Assembly (NCBI RefSeq): GCF_900099785.1
Contig: NZ_FNDS01000005.1
Span: forward strand, 1 to 64,000
Source: Pseudomonas panipatensis
GTDB taxonomy: Bacteria > Pseudomonadota > Gammaproteobacteria > Pseudomonadales > Pseudomonadaceae
Length of the DNA: 64,000 nucleotides
Direction of reading: 5' to 3'
Made by a program: the position numbers and the translations under genes. A model generated the notes under the pieces. It was not told the DNA's origin and did no database searches. It worked only from the letters and a program-made list of their open reading frames with translations. Below, piece after piece: positions 26,644-33,465 of the stretch (position 1 is the stretch's first letter; the number at the start of each line of letters is the position of its first letter).

Positions 26644-27558
26644 TCAGGCGCTGGCGCGCTTGCCCTTGCCGGAGTGACCATTGGCCGGCGGCCACATGTC
26701 CATCCAGTCGCGGAAGCGAATGCGCTCGTCATGCACCAGCCAGCCTTCCTGGCGGGCGAAGCTCTCCGCCAGCCAGACGCCACGGGTCGGCGCCTTGACC
26801 AGTTCGCCCTGGCGCAGGGTGAAGAGTTCGCCGCTGGGGCGGCCCTGGTCCAGTGGCAGCAGATAGAGGTCCGGGCGGCGGCGGTCGAGGCGCGCCACCA
26901 GCGGGCCGCTCTCCAGACGCTCGTCGACGTGGTAGAGGCTGACGTCGCGCAGGTCCCGGGGCAGTTCCATGCGCATGTCGTAGACCAGTTGCAGCGAGGC
27001 CGTCGGCACGTGCACGTAGGCGCGCGGGCGTTCGAGCAGGCGCAGGCTGCCGGTCTGCACCGGCCGTGCCGCGCCGGACAGCGGGGTGAGCTTGAAGTGG
27101 CTGGCGTCCAGGTAGTTCAGCGCGCCCTCGTAAGGCGTCGGCAGCCAGAGGTCGCCGAAGCGCCCGCCGAGCCAGCCGTCGGCGGTTTCCACCAGGCATT
27201 CCTCGGCCACTTCCTGGATCGCGGTGAGCAGCGGCAGGTTCAGCTCGTGGGACGGCACATAGCCGGAGATCAGCTTGAGCACGGTGTCGCCACGGTCGGC
27301 GCGGCGCTGGCGTACCAGCACCCAGTGATCGCAGCCCTGCCAGTTCAGGGTCAGGCGCACGGACACGCCGAGGTTGGCCAGTTCGGTACTGAAGCGTTCG
27401 CTATCGGCCACGTGCAGCGGCCGGCGGCGCTCCAGCATCTGGGAAAAGTTCAGCGGCAGGCCGAGCGGCTGATAGGCCAGGCCGTCGCTGCCGGCTTCCA
27501 CCAGCAGCGGAAGGGTCTTGAAAGTGGTCGGATCCTTGCGGGCGAGCGTACGGGGCAT
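26644..27558 (-). CDS. Conserved hypothetical protein with a degenerate Nudix-like segment
   Basis: A 304-residue soluble protein in the place of PA4993. I do not recognise a defined function. The middle contains GYVPSHELNLPLLTAIQEVA followed by EE, which resembles the Nudix box (G-x5-E ... RE-x2-EE) but is two residues too long and has Q in place of R. The N terminus (MPRTLARKDPTTFKTLPLLVE) is soluble, with no signal peptide or membrane segment. The C-terminal half is rich in Arg and Leu and may form beta structure. It is convergent with the dehydrogenase pair; homologues have sometimes been labelled 'metal ABC transporter ATPase', for which I see no support. Confidence 0.7.
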   Translation of the reverse strand: MPRTLARKDPTTFKTLPLLVEAGSDGLAYQPLGLPLNFSQMLERRRPLHVADSERFSTELANLGVSVRLTLNWQGCDHWVLVRQRRADRGDTVLKLISGYVPSHELNLPLLTAIQEVAEECLVETADGWLGGRFGDLWLPTPYEGALNYLDASHFKLTPLSGAARPVQTGSLRLLERPRAYVHVPTASLQLVYDMRMELPRDLRDVSLYHVDERLESGPLVARLDRRRPDLYLLPLDQGRPSGELFTLRQGELVKAPTRGVWLAESFARQEGWLVHDERIRFRDWMDMWPPANGHSGKGKRASA

Positions 27559-27849
27559 GTGGGGTCCTCATCGTACCGGGCGCGTCGGACCGCTGATGGG
27601 GCGGTCCGGCCGATCGTTCCAGGGTGGCACCAGGCCTGAGGTCATCGCGGGCACATCGAAAAACCTCGATTATTTCGAGGCTATCCCTGTGAAGGGGGGA
27701 TTATTCGATTGTTTATCCTGCAAATGGCTGTCTGGCGGCATTTTCACGTGTCCGCGGTTTCTCACCGCGGAGACTGAGCATGGCACAGGAACGCCTGATT
27801 TGTGTCAACCTTGGATGACTGCCGATCAGCGGTAGCGCCTGCCGCCGGG
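27559..27849. other. 291-bp intergenic region, AT-richer than its surroundings
   Basis: No gene is certain here. It holds a reverse-strand terminator (27659-27680), a second hairpin CCGCGG-N7-CCGCGG (27752-27770), and a 12-codon mini-ORF on the forward strand (27780-27818) with GGAG seven bases before its ATG. The promoter of the 26644-27558 gene must also lie in its left part. The region could be a long 3' untranslated region, or hold a small RNA. Confidence 0.4.
27659..27680 (-). terminator. Rho-independent terminator of the reductase operon
   Basis: On the reverse strand a 6-bp stem (CCTCGA/TCGAGG) with a 5-base loop is followed at once by five T residues. It lies about 170 bases after the stop of the aldo/keto reductase gene and separates that operon from the next reverse-strand gene. 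Confidence 0.6.
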
Positions 27850-28665
27850 CTAGGCGCGGCGCGGCTCACCGAGAACTTCCGCGGCCAGGGCGACGTTGTG
27901 TCGCAGGTGTTGCGGATTGATGGTGCCGACGATGGCGGCGCCGACGCCGGGATGGCCGAAGACCAGTTCGAAACTGGCGCGCAGCGGGTCTTCGCCGGCG
28001 GCGAGGCAGGCATGGCCGCTGGCCAGGGCCTTCTTCACCAGGATGCCGCGACCGCTGGCCAGGGCCTGGTCGATCACCGGCTTCTCGGCCTGTTCGTTGA
28101 GGTTGTAGGTGACCATGGCGCAGTCGCCGCGCTGCAGCGCGAGCAGGCCGCCGGCGACGGTCTTGCCGGAGAACCCGAAGGCGCGGATCAGGCCTTCTTC
28201 CTTGAGGCGTTCTAGGGTTTCGTAGACCGCCGTGTGCTTGAGAATCTCCAGGTCGTTGCCGTCGGAGTGCACCAGCACCATGTCCAGGTAATCGGTTTCC
28301 AGGCGCTTGAGGCTGCGTTCGACGGAGAAGCGCGTGTGCGCCGCGCTGAAGTCGAAGCGCGACTGGCCGTTCTCGAATTCTTCGCCGGTCTTGCTGACGA
28401 TCACCCAGGCGTCGCGCTGGCCGCGCAGCAGCGGGCCGAGGCGTTCCTCGCTGCGGCCATAGGCCGGCGCGGTGTCGAGCAGGTTGATGCCCAGCTCGCG
28501 GGCCAGGGCGAGCAGGTCGGCGGCTTCGCGGTCATCCGGGATACGGAAGCCGGCGGGGTATTTGACGCCCTGGTCGCGGCCCAGTTTGACGGTGCCCAGG
28601 CCCAGCGGTGAAACCGTCAGGCCGGTTGCGCCCAGCGGGCGTTGCAGCGCATGCAGGCTGGTCAT
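27850..28665 (-). CDS. Aldo/keto reductase
   Basis: A 271-residue NADPH-dependent oxidoreductase of the aldo/keto reductase superfamily (PA4992 type). The expected catalytic tetrad can be seen: D and Y in LLDTAPAYGRSEERLG, K in IVSKTGEEF and H in MVLVHSDGN. The C-terminal GHPGVGAAIVGTINPQHL is the cofactor-binding segment. The ATG at 28665 overlaps the stop of the preceding FAD oxidoreductase gene (ATGA), so the two are co-translated. The longer reverse frame that runs into that gene is an artefact. The physiological substrate is unknown. Confidence 0.87.
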   Translation of the reverse strand: MTSLHALQRPLGATGLTVSPLGLGTVKLGRDQGVKYPAGFRIPDDREAADLLALARELGINLLDTAPAYGRSEERLGPLLRGQRDAWVIVSKTGEEFENGQSRFDFSAAHTRFSVERSLKRLETDYLDMVLVHSDGNDLEILKHTAVYETLERLKEEGLIRAFGFSGKTVAGGLLALQRGDCAMVTYNLNEQAEKPVIDQALASGRGILVKKALASGHACLAAGEDPLRASFELVFGHPGVGAAIVGTINPQHLRHNVALAAEVLGEPRRA

Positions 28666-29837
28666 GGCAGCAGCTCCTCCCACACCGGACGCGCCAGTGG
28701 CGGGCGCGGCAGTGCTGGCAGCGGCAGCGCGGCGCCGGGCTGGATGCCATCGCGTTGCAGGGCTTCGAAGACGCGGTCGGCGAAGTTGGGTGACAGCGCC
28801 AGTTTGGTCGGCCAGCCCACCAGCAGGCGCCCCTGCTCGGCGAGGAAGGCGCTGTCCGGGCGCAGCAGATTGGATTGCGCCGGCTCCGCGCGATCGACAC
28901 GCAGGGTGGCCCAGCGTGCCGCGGAGAGGTCGATCCACGGCAGCAGCTTGCCCAGTTCGCGCTGCGCTTCGGCGATCTGCGCGGCCGCGTCGCGGGCCAC
29001 GCCGTCGGCTTCGGCGATATCGCCGCCGAGGTACCAGACCCACTGGCCGTCGGCGGCCGGGTGAGTGGTGACGGTGACCCGCGGCTTGGGGCCGCCGCCA
29101 ACGCAGTGGGCGTACAACGGCTTCAGGGTCGGCGCCTTGACCAGCACCATGTGTAGCGGGCGGCGCTGCATCGCCGGTTGTTCCAGGCCGAGTTCGCGCA
29201 GCAGCGCCTCGTTGCCGGCGCCGGCGGCGAGCACCACGCGCTGGGCGCGGATCTCGCGCTCGTCGACCCGCAGGCCGAGCAGTTCGTTGCCGTCGCGCAG
29301 CGCGCTGATGCGTTCGCCGGCGAGCAGGCTGCCGGCGGCCAGTTCCGCCAGGCGGGCGATCAGGCTGGGCACGTCCAGCACCAACTCGCTCAAGCGGTAG
29401 GCCTTGCCCTTGAACGCTTTGTCGCGCAGGGCCGGCGGCAGCTCATCGCCCTTCACCTGGGCGACCCGGCTGCGCACTGCCTTGCTGGCGAAGAAGCTGG
29501 TGAGGTTGCCGGCCAGGCCGCCGGGCGACCACAGGTAGTGGGCGTCGGAGAGCACGCGCACGCCGCGCAGGTCGACTTCGCCTTCGCCGGCCAGGCAGCG
29601 GCGCCACAGCGAGGGCATGTCGGCGATGGCTTCCGAGGCGCCGGTCAAGGCGCCGTGCAGGGCGTACTTGGTGCCGCCATGGATGATCCCTTGCGAGCGC
29701 ATGCTCTGCACGCCGCCGAGCGCGGTGTTTTCCACCAGTACGGTGGAATAGCCGGCGCGGCGCAGGCGGGCGTTCAGCCAGAGGCCGGCGATGCCGCCGC
29801 CGACGATGAGGATGTCGGTGCTCAGGGATTGGGTCAT
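28662..29837 (-). CDS. FAD-dependent oxidoreductase (DAO family)
   Basis: A 391-residue flavoprotein of the glycine oxidase/D-amino-acid oxidase type (PA4991 type). The N-terminal Rossmann motif TDILIVGGGIAGLWLNARL binds FAD, and RVVLAAGAGNEALL and GRLLVGWPTKLALSPN are further FAD contacts. The start ATG 29837 gives MTQSLSTDILIV; the frame continues upstream without a stop, but the extra residues do not look like protein sequence. It heads a two-gene operon with the aldo/keto reductase. Substrate unknown; a small amine or hydroxy acid is possible. Confidence 0.85.
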   Translation of the reverse strand: MTQSLSTDILIVGGGIAGLWLNARLRRAGYSTVLVENTALGGVQSMRSQGIIHGGTKYALHGALTGASEAIADMPSLWRRCLAGEGEVDLRGVRVLSDAHYLWSPGGLAGNLTSFFASKAVRSRVAQVKGDELPPALRDKAFKGKAYRLSELVLDVPSLIARLAELAAGSLLAGERISALRDGNELLGLRVDEREIRAQRVVLAAGAGNEALLRELGLEQPAMQRRPLHMVLVKAPTLKPLYAHCVGGGPKPRVTVTTHPAADGQWVWYLGGDIAEADGVARDAAAQIAEAQRELGKLLPWIDLSAARWATLRVDRAEPAQSNLLRPDSAFLAEQGRLLVGWPTKLALSPNFADRVFEALQRDGIQPGAALPLPALPRPPLARPVWEELLP

Positions 29838-29927
29838 GGAAGGGCGCGCCTCGGGAAAAACGAAGCGCGCAGTATAACCTCGCCCGCCAGGCAACCGGCT
29901 CGCCGATCGAGCGAGCCGGGGTGCGGC

Positions 29928-30260
29928 TCAGTGGCCGGTGTTGTGCGAGAACAGCTGGATCACCACCACCCCGCTGACGATCAACCCCATGCCCAGCAGC
30001 GCCGGGGTGTCCAGCTTCTGCTGGTAGAGCACCAGGGCGGCAACGCTGACCAGCACGATGCCCAGCCCGGCCCAGATGGCGTAGGCGATGCCCACCGGGA
30101 TGCTGCGCACCACCAGGGTCAGCATCCAGAAGGACAGGCTGTAGCCGACGATCACCAGCAGCAGCGGCAGGGGAGTGCTCAGGCCTTTTACCGACTTCAG
30201 CGAAGCGGTGGCGATGACTTCAGCGACGATGGCGATGGCGAGGTAGAGATAGCCGGGCAT
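29928..30260 (-). CDS. Small multidrug resistance (SMR) efflux protein
   Basis: A 110-residue, four-helix inner-membrane protein of the EmrE type that exchanges protons for cationic drugs, disinfectants or guanidinium-like compounds. It starts MPGYLYLAIAIVAEVIATAS with the essential glutamate at position 14 in the first helix, as in EmrE. GGGAGG lies seven bases before the ATG at 30260, which decides against the longer start at 30290. WAGLGIVLVS is the usual helix 3 signature. It is divergent from a LysR regulator that probably controls it. Confidence 0.9.
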   Translation of the reverse strand: MPGYLYLAIAIVAEVIATASLKSVKGLSTPLPLLLVIVGYSLSFWMLTLVVRSIPVGIAYAIWAGLGIVLVSVAALVLYQQKLDTPALLGMGLIVSGVVVIQLFSHNTGH

Positions 30261-30323
30261 GTTCAGTCCTCCCTTGTGATGGTTGGGCATTCTAGTCGCC
30301 TGGGTGATGGGATAAAGTCATTA

Positions 30324-30344
30324 CCTATCTGTCTTGGAGATAGG
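30324..30344. promoter_or_regulatory. LysR-type operator
   Basis: CCTATCT-N7-AGATAGG is a perfect 7-7-7 inverted repeat and contains the T-N11-A core of LysR-regulator sites. It ends two bases before the LysR ATG, so binding there should block or reshape expression of the regulator itself and may control the divergent efflux gene. Confidence 0.55.
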
Positions 30345-30346
30345 CT

Positions 30347-31225
30347 ATGCAGTGGAACCTGGAACAGCTTCGGCTCTTCGTCAGCGTTGCCGACCAATCC
30401 TCCTTCTCGGCGGCGGCGCGCCGGCTCAAGCGAGTGCAGTCGGCGGTCAGCTCATCCATCGCCCTGCTGGAAAGCGATCTCGGCGTGACCCTGTTCGAGC
30501 GCAGCAGCGGTCGCCAGCCGGTGCTGACCCAGGAGGGCCGCGCGCTGCTGGATGAGGCGCGCGAGGTGTTGCGCCAGTGCGAGCGCCTGGAAAGCCGGGC
30601 GATGGCGCTGGTGCGTGGCGAGGAAGCGCGCCTGCGCCTGGCCCAGGACGAGGCCATGCCCTATCAACCCGTGCTCTCCGGGCTGCAGGCCCTGGCCCAG
30701 GCCTTTCCCCTGCTCGAAGTGCAACTGGCCAGCGGCGCCCAGGGCGACGTGGCGCGCAAGCTGCTGGAACGGCGCGCCGACCTCGGCCTGCTGTTCCACC
30801 ACGAAGGCATGCCGGCGGCGCTGGAGCGTCAGCGCCTGGGCACCATCGAGATGGTCACGGTGTGTGGCGCCGGTCACGCCCTGGCGCAGTTGGCGTACGC
30901 CGATCGGCGCGAGCTGGCGCGGCACCGCCAGTTGCTGATGGCGCCGCAGGACAGCCATTACCCCGGCGGCGAGCAGATCAGCCCGCTGGTCTGGCGCGCC
31001 GACAGCTTCTACGCCATGGCCGAACTGCTGATGCGCGATCTCGGCTGGGCCTGGCTGCCGCGCCATGTGGCGCAGTACCCGGCCTATCAGTCACTGCTGG
31101 TGGAACTGGAAAGCGACTGGACGCCGCCGCCGCTGGTGGTGGAACTGGTCTGGCGCCGCGACGAGCCGCTGGGGCCGGCGGCCGAGTGGTTGGGCCGGTG
31201 CTTCGCCGAGCACCTGAAGGGCTAG
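30347..31225 (+). CDS. LysR-family transcriptional regulator
   Basis: A 292-residue LTTR (PA4989 type). The N-terminal winged helix-turn-helix is clear: LEQLRLFVSVADQSSFSAAA, RRLKRVQSAVSSSIALLESD and LGVTLFERSSGRQPVLTQEG. The rest is the effector-binding domain with two Rossmann-like lobes. It is divergent from the SMR efflux gene across an 86-bp region with a perfect operator-like repeat, so regulation of that pump and of itself is likely. The inducer is unknown. Confidence 0.9.
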   Translation: MQWNLEQLRLFVSVADQSSFSAAARRLKRVQSAVSSSIALLESDLGVTLFERSSGRQPVLTQEGRALLDEAREVLRQCERLESRAMALVRGEEARLRLAQDEAMPYQPVLSGLQALAQAFPLLEVQLASGAQGDVARKLLERRADLGLLFHHEGMPAALERQRLGTIEMVTVCGAGHALAQLAYADRRELARHRQLLMAPQDSHYPGGEQISPLVWRADSFYAMAELLMRDLGWAWLPRHVAQYPAYQSLLVELESDWTPPPLVVELVWRRDEPLGPAAEWLGRCFAEHLKG

Positions 31226-31333
31226 GTTGCGGGCGAAAGCGATTCGCGCGCGGCGAGGCTTTTCTACAGGTGAGCGTTTGCGGAGACGCTCGGGCAGCCA
31301 GCTGGGCGCGGTTATTTGCTACTCTCCGCGGCC

Positions 31334-32620
31334 ATGAACCGGACCCTCTATTCCCTGCTGTTCCACCTGGGCCTGCCGCTGGTCGCGCTGCGCCTGTTCC
31401 TGCGTTCGCGCAAGGCGCCGGCCTACGCCCGGCGTATCGGTGAACGCTTCGCCCTCGGCCTGCCGCCGCTGCGCCCCGGCGGTATCTGGGTGCATGCCGT
31501 GTCGGTGGGCGAGAGCATCGCCGCGGCGCCGATGATCCGTGCCTTGCTGGCGCGCCATCCGGAGCTGCCGATCACCGTCACCTGCATGACCCCGACCGGC
31601 TCCGAGCGCATCCGCGCGCTGTTCGGCGAGCAGGTCCAGCATTGCTACCTGCCCTATGACCTGCCTTGGGCCGCGGCGCGCTTCCTCGATCGCGTGCGTC
31701 CGCGCCTGGCGGTGATCATGGAAACCGAGCTGTGGCCCAACCACATCCACCAGTGCGCCCGCCGTGGCATTCCGGTGGCGCTGGCCAACGCGCGCCTGTC
31801 CGAGCGTTCGGCGCGGGGGTATGCGCGTTTCGCCGGGCTGACCCGGCCGATGCTGGCCGAGATGAGCTGGTTCGCCGTGCAGACCGAGGCCGAGGCCCAG
31901 CGCTTCCGCGACCTCGGTGCGCGCCCCGAATGCGTGAGCGTCACCGGCTCGATCAAGTTCGACCTGCGCATCGACCCGCAACTGCTGGCGCGCGCCGCCG
32001 CCCTGCGTGCCGACTGGCAGGCTGCGCAACGGCCGGTGTGGATCGCCGCCAGTACCCATGCCGGCGAGGACGAAATCATCCTCGCCGCCCACCGCAAGTT
32101 GTTGCAGACGCATCCCGCCGCCCTGCTGATCCTGGTGCCGCGCCACCCCGAGCGCTTCAACGGCGTCCATGAGCTGTGCCGCCGCGAAGGTTTCGCCTGT
32201 GTACGCCGTTCCAGCGGCGAGGCAGTGAGCGCACAGACGTCGGTGCTGCTCGGCGACACCATGGGCGAGTTGCTGTTCCTCTATGCCCTGGCCGATGTCG
32301 CCTTCGTCGGCGGCAGCCTGGTCGAGAACGGCGGGCACAACCTGCTGGAGCCGGCGGCGCTGGGTAAGCCGGTGCTGTCCGGGGTACACCTGTTCAACTT
32401 CCTGGATATCGCCGCGCAACTGCGGGCGGTCGGTGCCCTGCGCGAAGTGCTGGATGCGCCGGGGCTGGCGCTGGCGGTCGGGCAATTGTGGGACGAACCC
32501 GAGACCGCGCGGCAGATGAGCGCTGCCGGACTGGGCGTACTGCGCGCCAACCAGGGGGCGCTGCAACGGCTGCTCGACGGTTTGGCGCGTCTGCTGGGCG
32601 CGGGGCGTCGAGGGGACTGA
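31334..32620 (+). CDS. waaA: 3-deoxy-D-manno-octulosonic acid transferase
   Basis: Membrane-associated GT30 enzyme (kdtA) that adds Kdo from CMP-Kdo to the lipid A precursor, the step before WaaC acts. It has 428 residues from the ATG at 31334. An N-terminal hydrophobic segment (YSLLFHLGLPLVALRLFL) anchors it. Typical motifs are GGIWVHAVSVGE with the catalytic glutamate, METELWPN, AASTHAGEDE, LVPRHPERF and FVGGSLVENGGHNLLEPAA. The N-terminal part of the frame upstream of 31334 adds only six residues. It stands apart from the core cluster and converges on the regulator gene to its right. Confidence 0.95.
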   Translation: MNRTLYSLLFHLGLPLVALRLFLRSRKAPAYARRIGERFALGLPPLRPGGIWVHAVSVGESIAAAPMIRALLARHPELPITVTCMTPTGSERIRALFGEQVQHCYLPYDLPWAAARFLDRVRPRLAVIMETELWPNHIHQCARRGIPVALANARLSERSARGYARFAGLTRPMLAEMSWFAVQTEAEAQRFRDLGARPECVSVTGSIKFDLRIDPQLLARAAALRADWQAAQRPVWIAASTHAGEDEIILAAHRKLLQTHPAALLILVPRHPERFNGVHELCRREGFACVRRSSGEAVSAQTSVLLGDTMGELLFLYALADVAFVGGSLVENGGHNLLEPAALGKPVLSGVHLFNFLDIAAQLRAVGALREVLDAPGLALAVGQLWDEPETARQMSAAGLGVLRANQGALQRLLDGLARLLGAGRRGD

Positions 32621-32730
32621 GTCCGGTCCTGGCTGGCGAGCGGATGCACCGGGAATCGCTTCGCTCCTCCCATCCTGGCGTTGACAGGCCAGCGTCCTTC
32701 GCGGCTTGGGTAAAGCCTGCGCCGCGCGGC

Positions 32731-33324
32731 TCAGAAGGTCGGCGGGGTGATGACCCAGAGCACCACGGCGTCCACCTCTCCCGGGTTGCCGTAACGGTGC
32801 GGCTCCTGGCTGGCGTAGCTGAAGCTGTCGCCCTCGCCGAGGCGGAAGTGCCGTTCGCCCACCCATAGCTCGAAAGTGCCGCTGAGGATGTAGCCGGCTT
32901 CCTCGCCGTCGTGGCTGTAGCTCTGCTGGCTGTAGGCGCCGGGCGGGAAGCGCGAGTGGAGGATTTCCAGTTGCCGTGTGGGTTGCGGGCTGAGCAGTTC
33001 GTCGACGATGCCGTCTTCGTAATGCACGCTGGTGCGGGCGTTGCGCCGCACCACATAGCCGGCGTCGGCCGGATCGGCCTGGACTTCGCTGGCGAAGAAC
33101 CACTGGATGGTCACGCCCAGGGCGCGGGCAATGTTGAACAGCGCCGGGATCGACGGGTAGGCGAGGTTGCGCTCCAACTGGCTGATGTAGCCGGCGGTGA
33201 GCTGGCTCTGCTCGGCCAGCTCGGCCAGGGTCATGCCGCGGCGTTTGCGCAGGCCGCGAATGCGTGTGCCGAGGAACTGCGCTTCAGTGCTGGCGGGTGC
33301 TTCCTGCGGGGCTTTCGGGCTCAT
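32731..33324 (-). CDS. XRE-family regulator with a C-terminal cupin domain
   Basis: A 197-residue HTH-cupin regulator (PuuR/SutR type). The helix-turn-helix covers residues about 18-75 (RIRGLRKRRGMTLAELAEQS, LTAGYISQLERNLAYPSIP). The cupin covers about 120-195 with SHDGEEAGYILSGTFELWVG and LGEGDSFSYASQEPHRYGNP. Proteins of this kind sense small amines, polyamines or amino acids and often control neighbouring catabolic genes. It is next to the flavin oxidoreductase-binding protein-aldolase island and is probably its regulator; a palindrome over its likely -10 box suggests autoregulation. Confidence 0.88.
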   Translation of the reverse strand: MSPKAPQEAPASTEAQFLGTRIRGLRKRRGMTLAELAEQSQLTAGYISQLERNLAYPSIPALFNIARALGVTIQWFFASEVQADPADAGYVVRRNARTSVHYEDGIVDELLSPQPTRQLEILHSRFPPGAYSQQSYSHDGEEAGYILSGTFELWVGERHFRLGEGDSFSYASQEPHRYGNPGEVDAVVLWVITPPTF

Positions 33325-33355
33325 GCGGCGAGGGTCCTGGCGAGTCGGTCGAGGG

Positions 33356-33371
33356 GCATTCTAAACAATGC
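33356..33371. promoter_or_regulatory. Palindrome over the probable promoter of the XRE-cupin gene
   Basis: GCATT-N6-AATGC lies 31 bases before the regulator start. On the reverse strand it overlaps TAGAAT (33358-33363), a good -10 box. It is a candidate autoregulatory operator; the match to the site near 35866 is weak, so the two may bind different proteins. Confidence 0.35.
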
Positions 33372-33432
33372 GACGCGCCTGTGCGGCGGATAACGCCCGC
33401 GGCGCCATCCCTACGCGGTCCCGCGGGCCTGT

Positions 33433-33460
33433 GGCGTACGACCGTTCGCGGCCGTACGCC
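33433..33460. other. Hairpin in the regulator-oxidoreductase intergenic region
   Basis: GGCGTACG and CGTACGCC form an 8-bp stem with a 12-base loop, six bases beyond the oxidoreductase stop. There is no T-run on the reverse strand, so it may only weakly end transcription. Just to its left, 33378-33420 has a GGCGGATAACGCC-type sequence resembling degenerate Pseudomonas intergenic repeats. Confidence 0.35.
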
Positions 33461-33465
33461 GTTTC

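Noticed and set aside
27850-29043. 397-codon reverse frame that would extend the aldo/keto reductase upstream
   Set aside because: The reductase starts at 28665 (MTSLHALQRPLG); the rest is the wrong frame of the FAD oxidoreductase gene.
33378-33420. Possible REP-type intergenic repeat (GGCGGATAACGCC)
   Set aside because: Only half of the usual inverted pair is recognisable and no second copy was found in the window.
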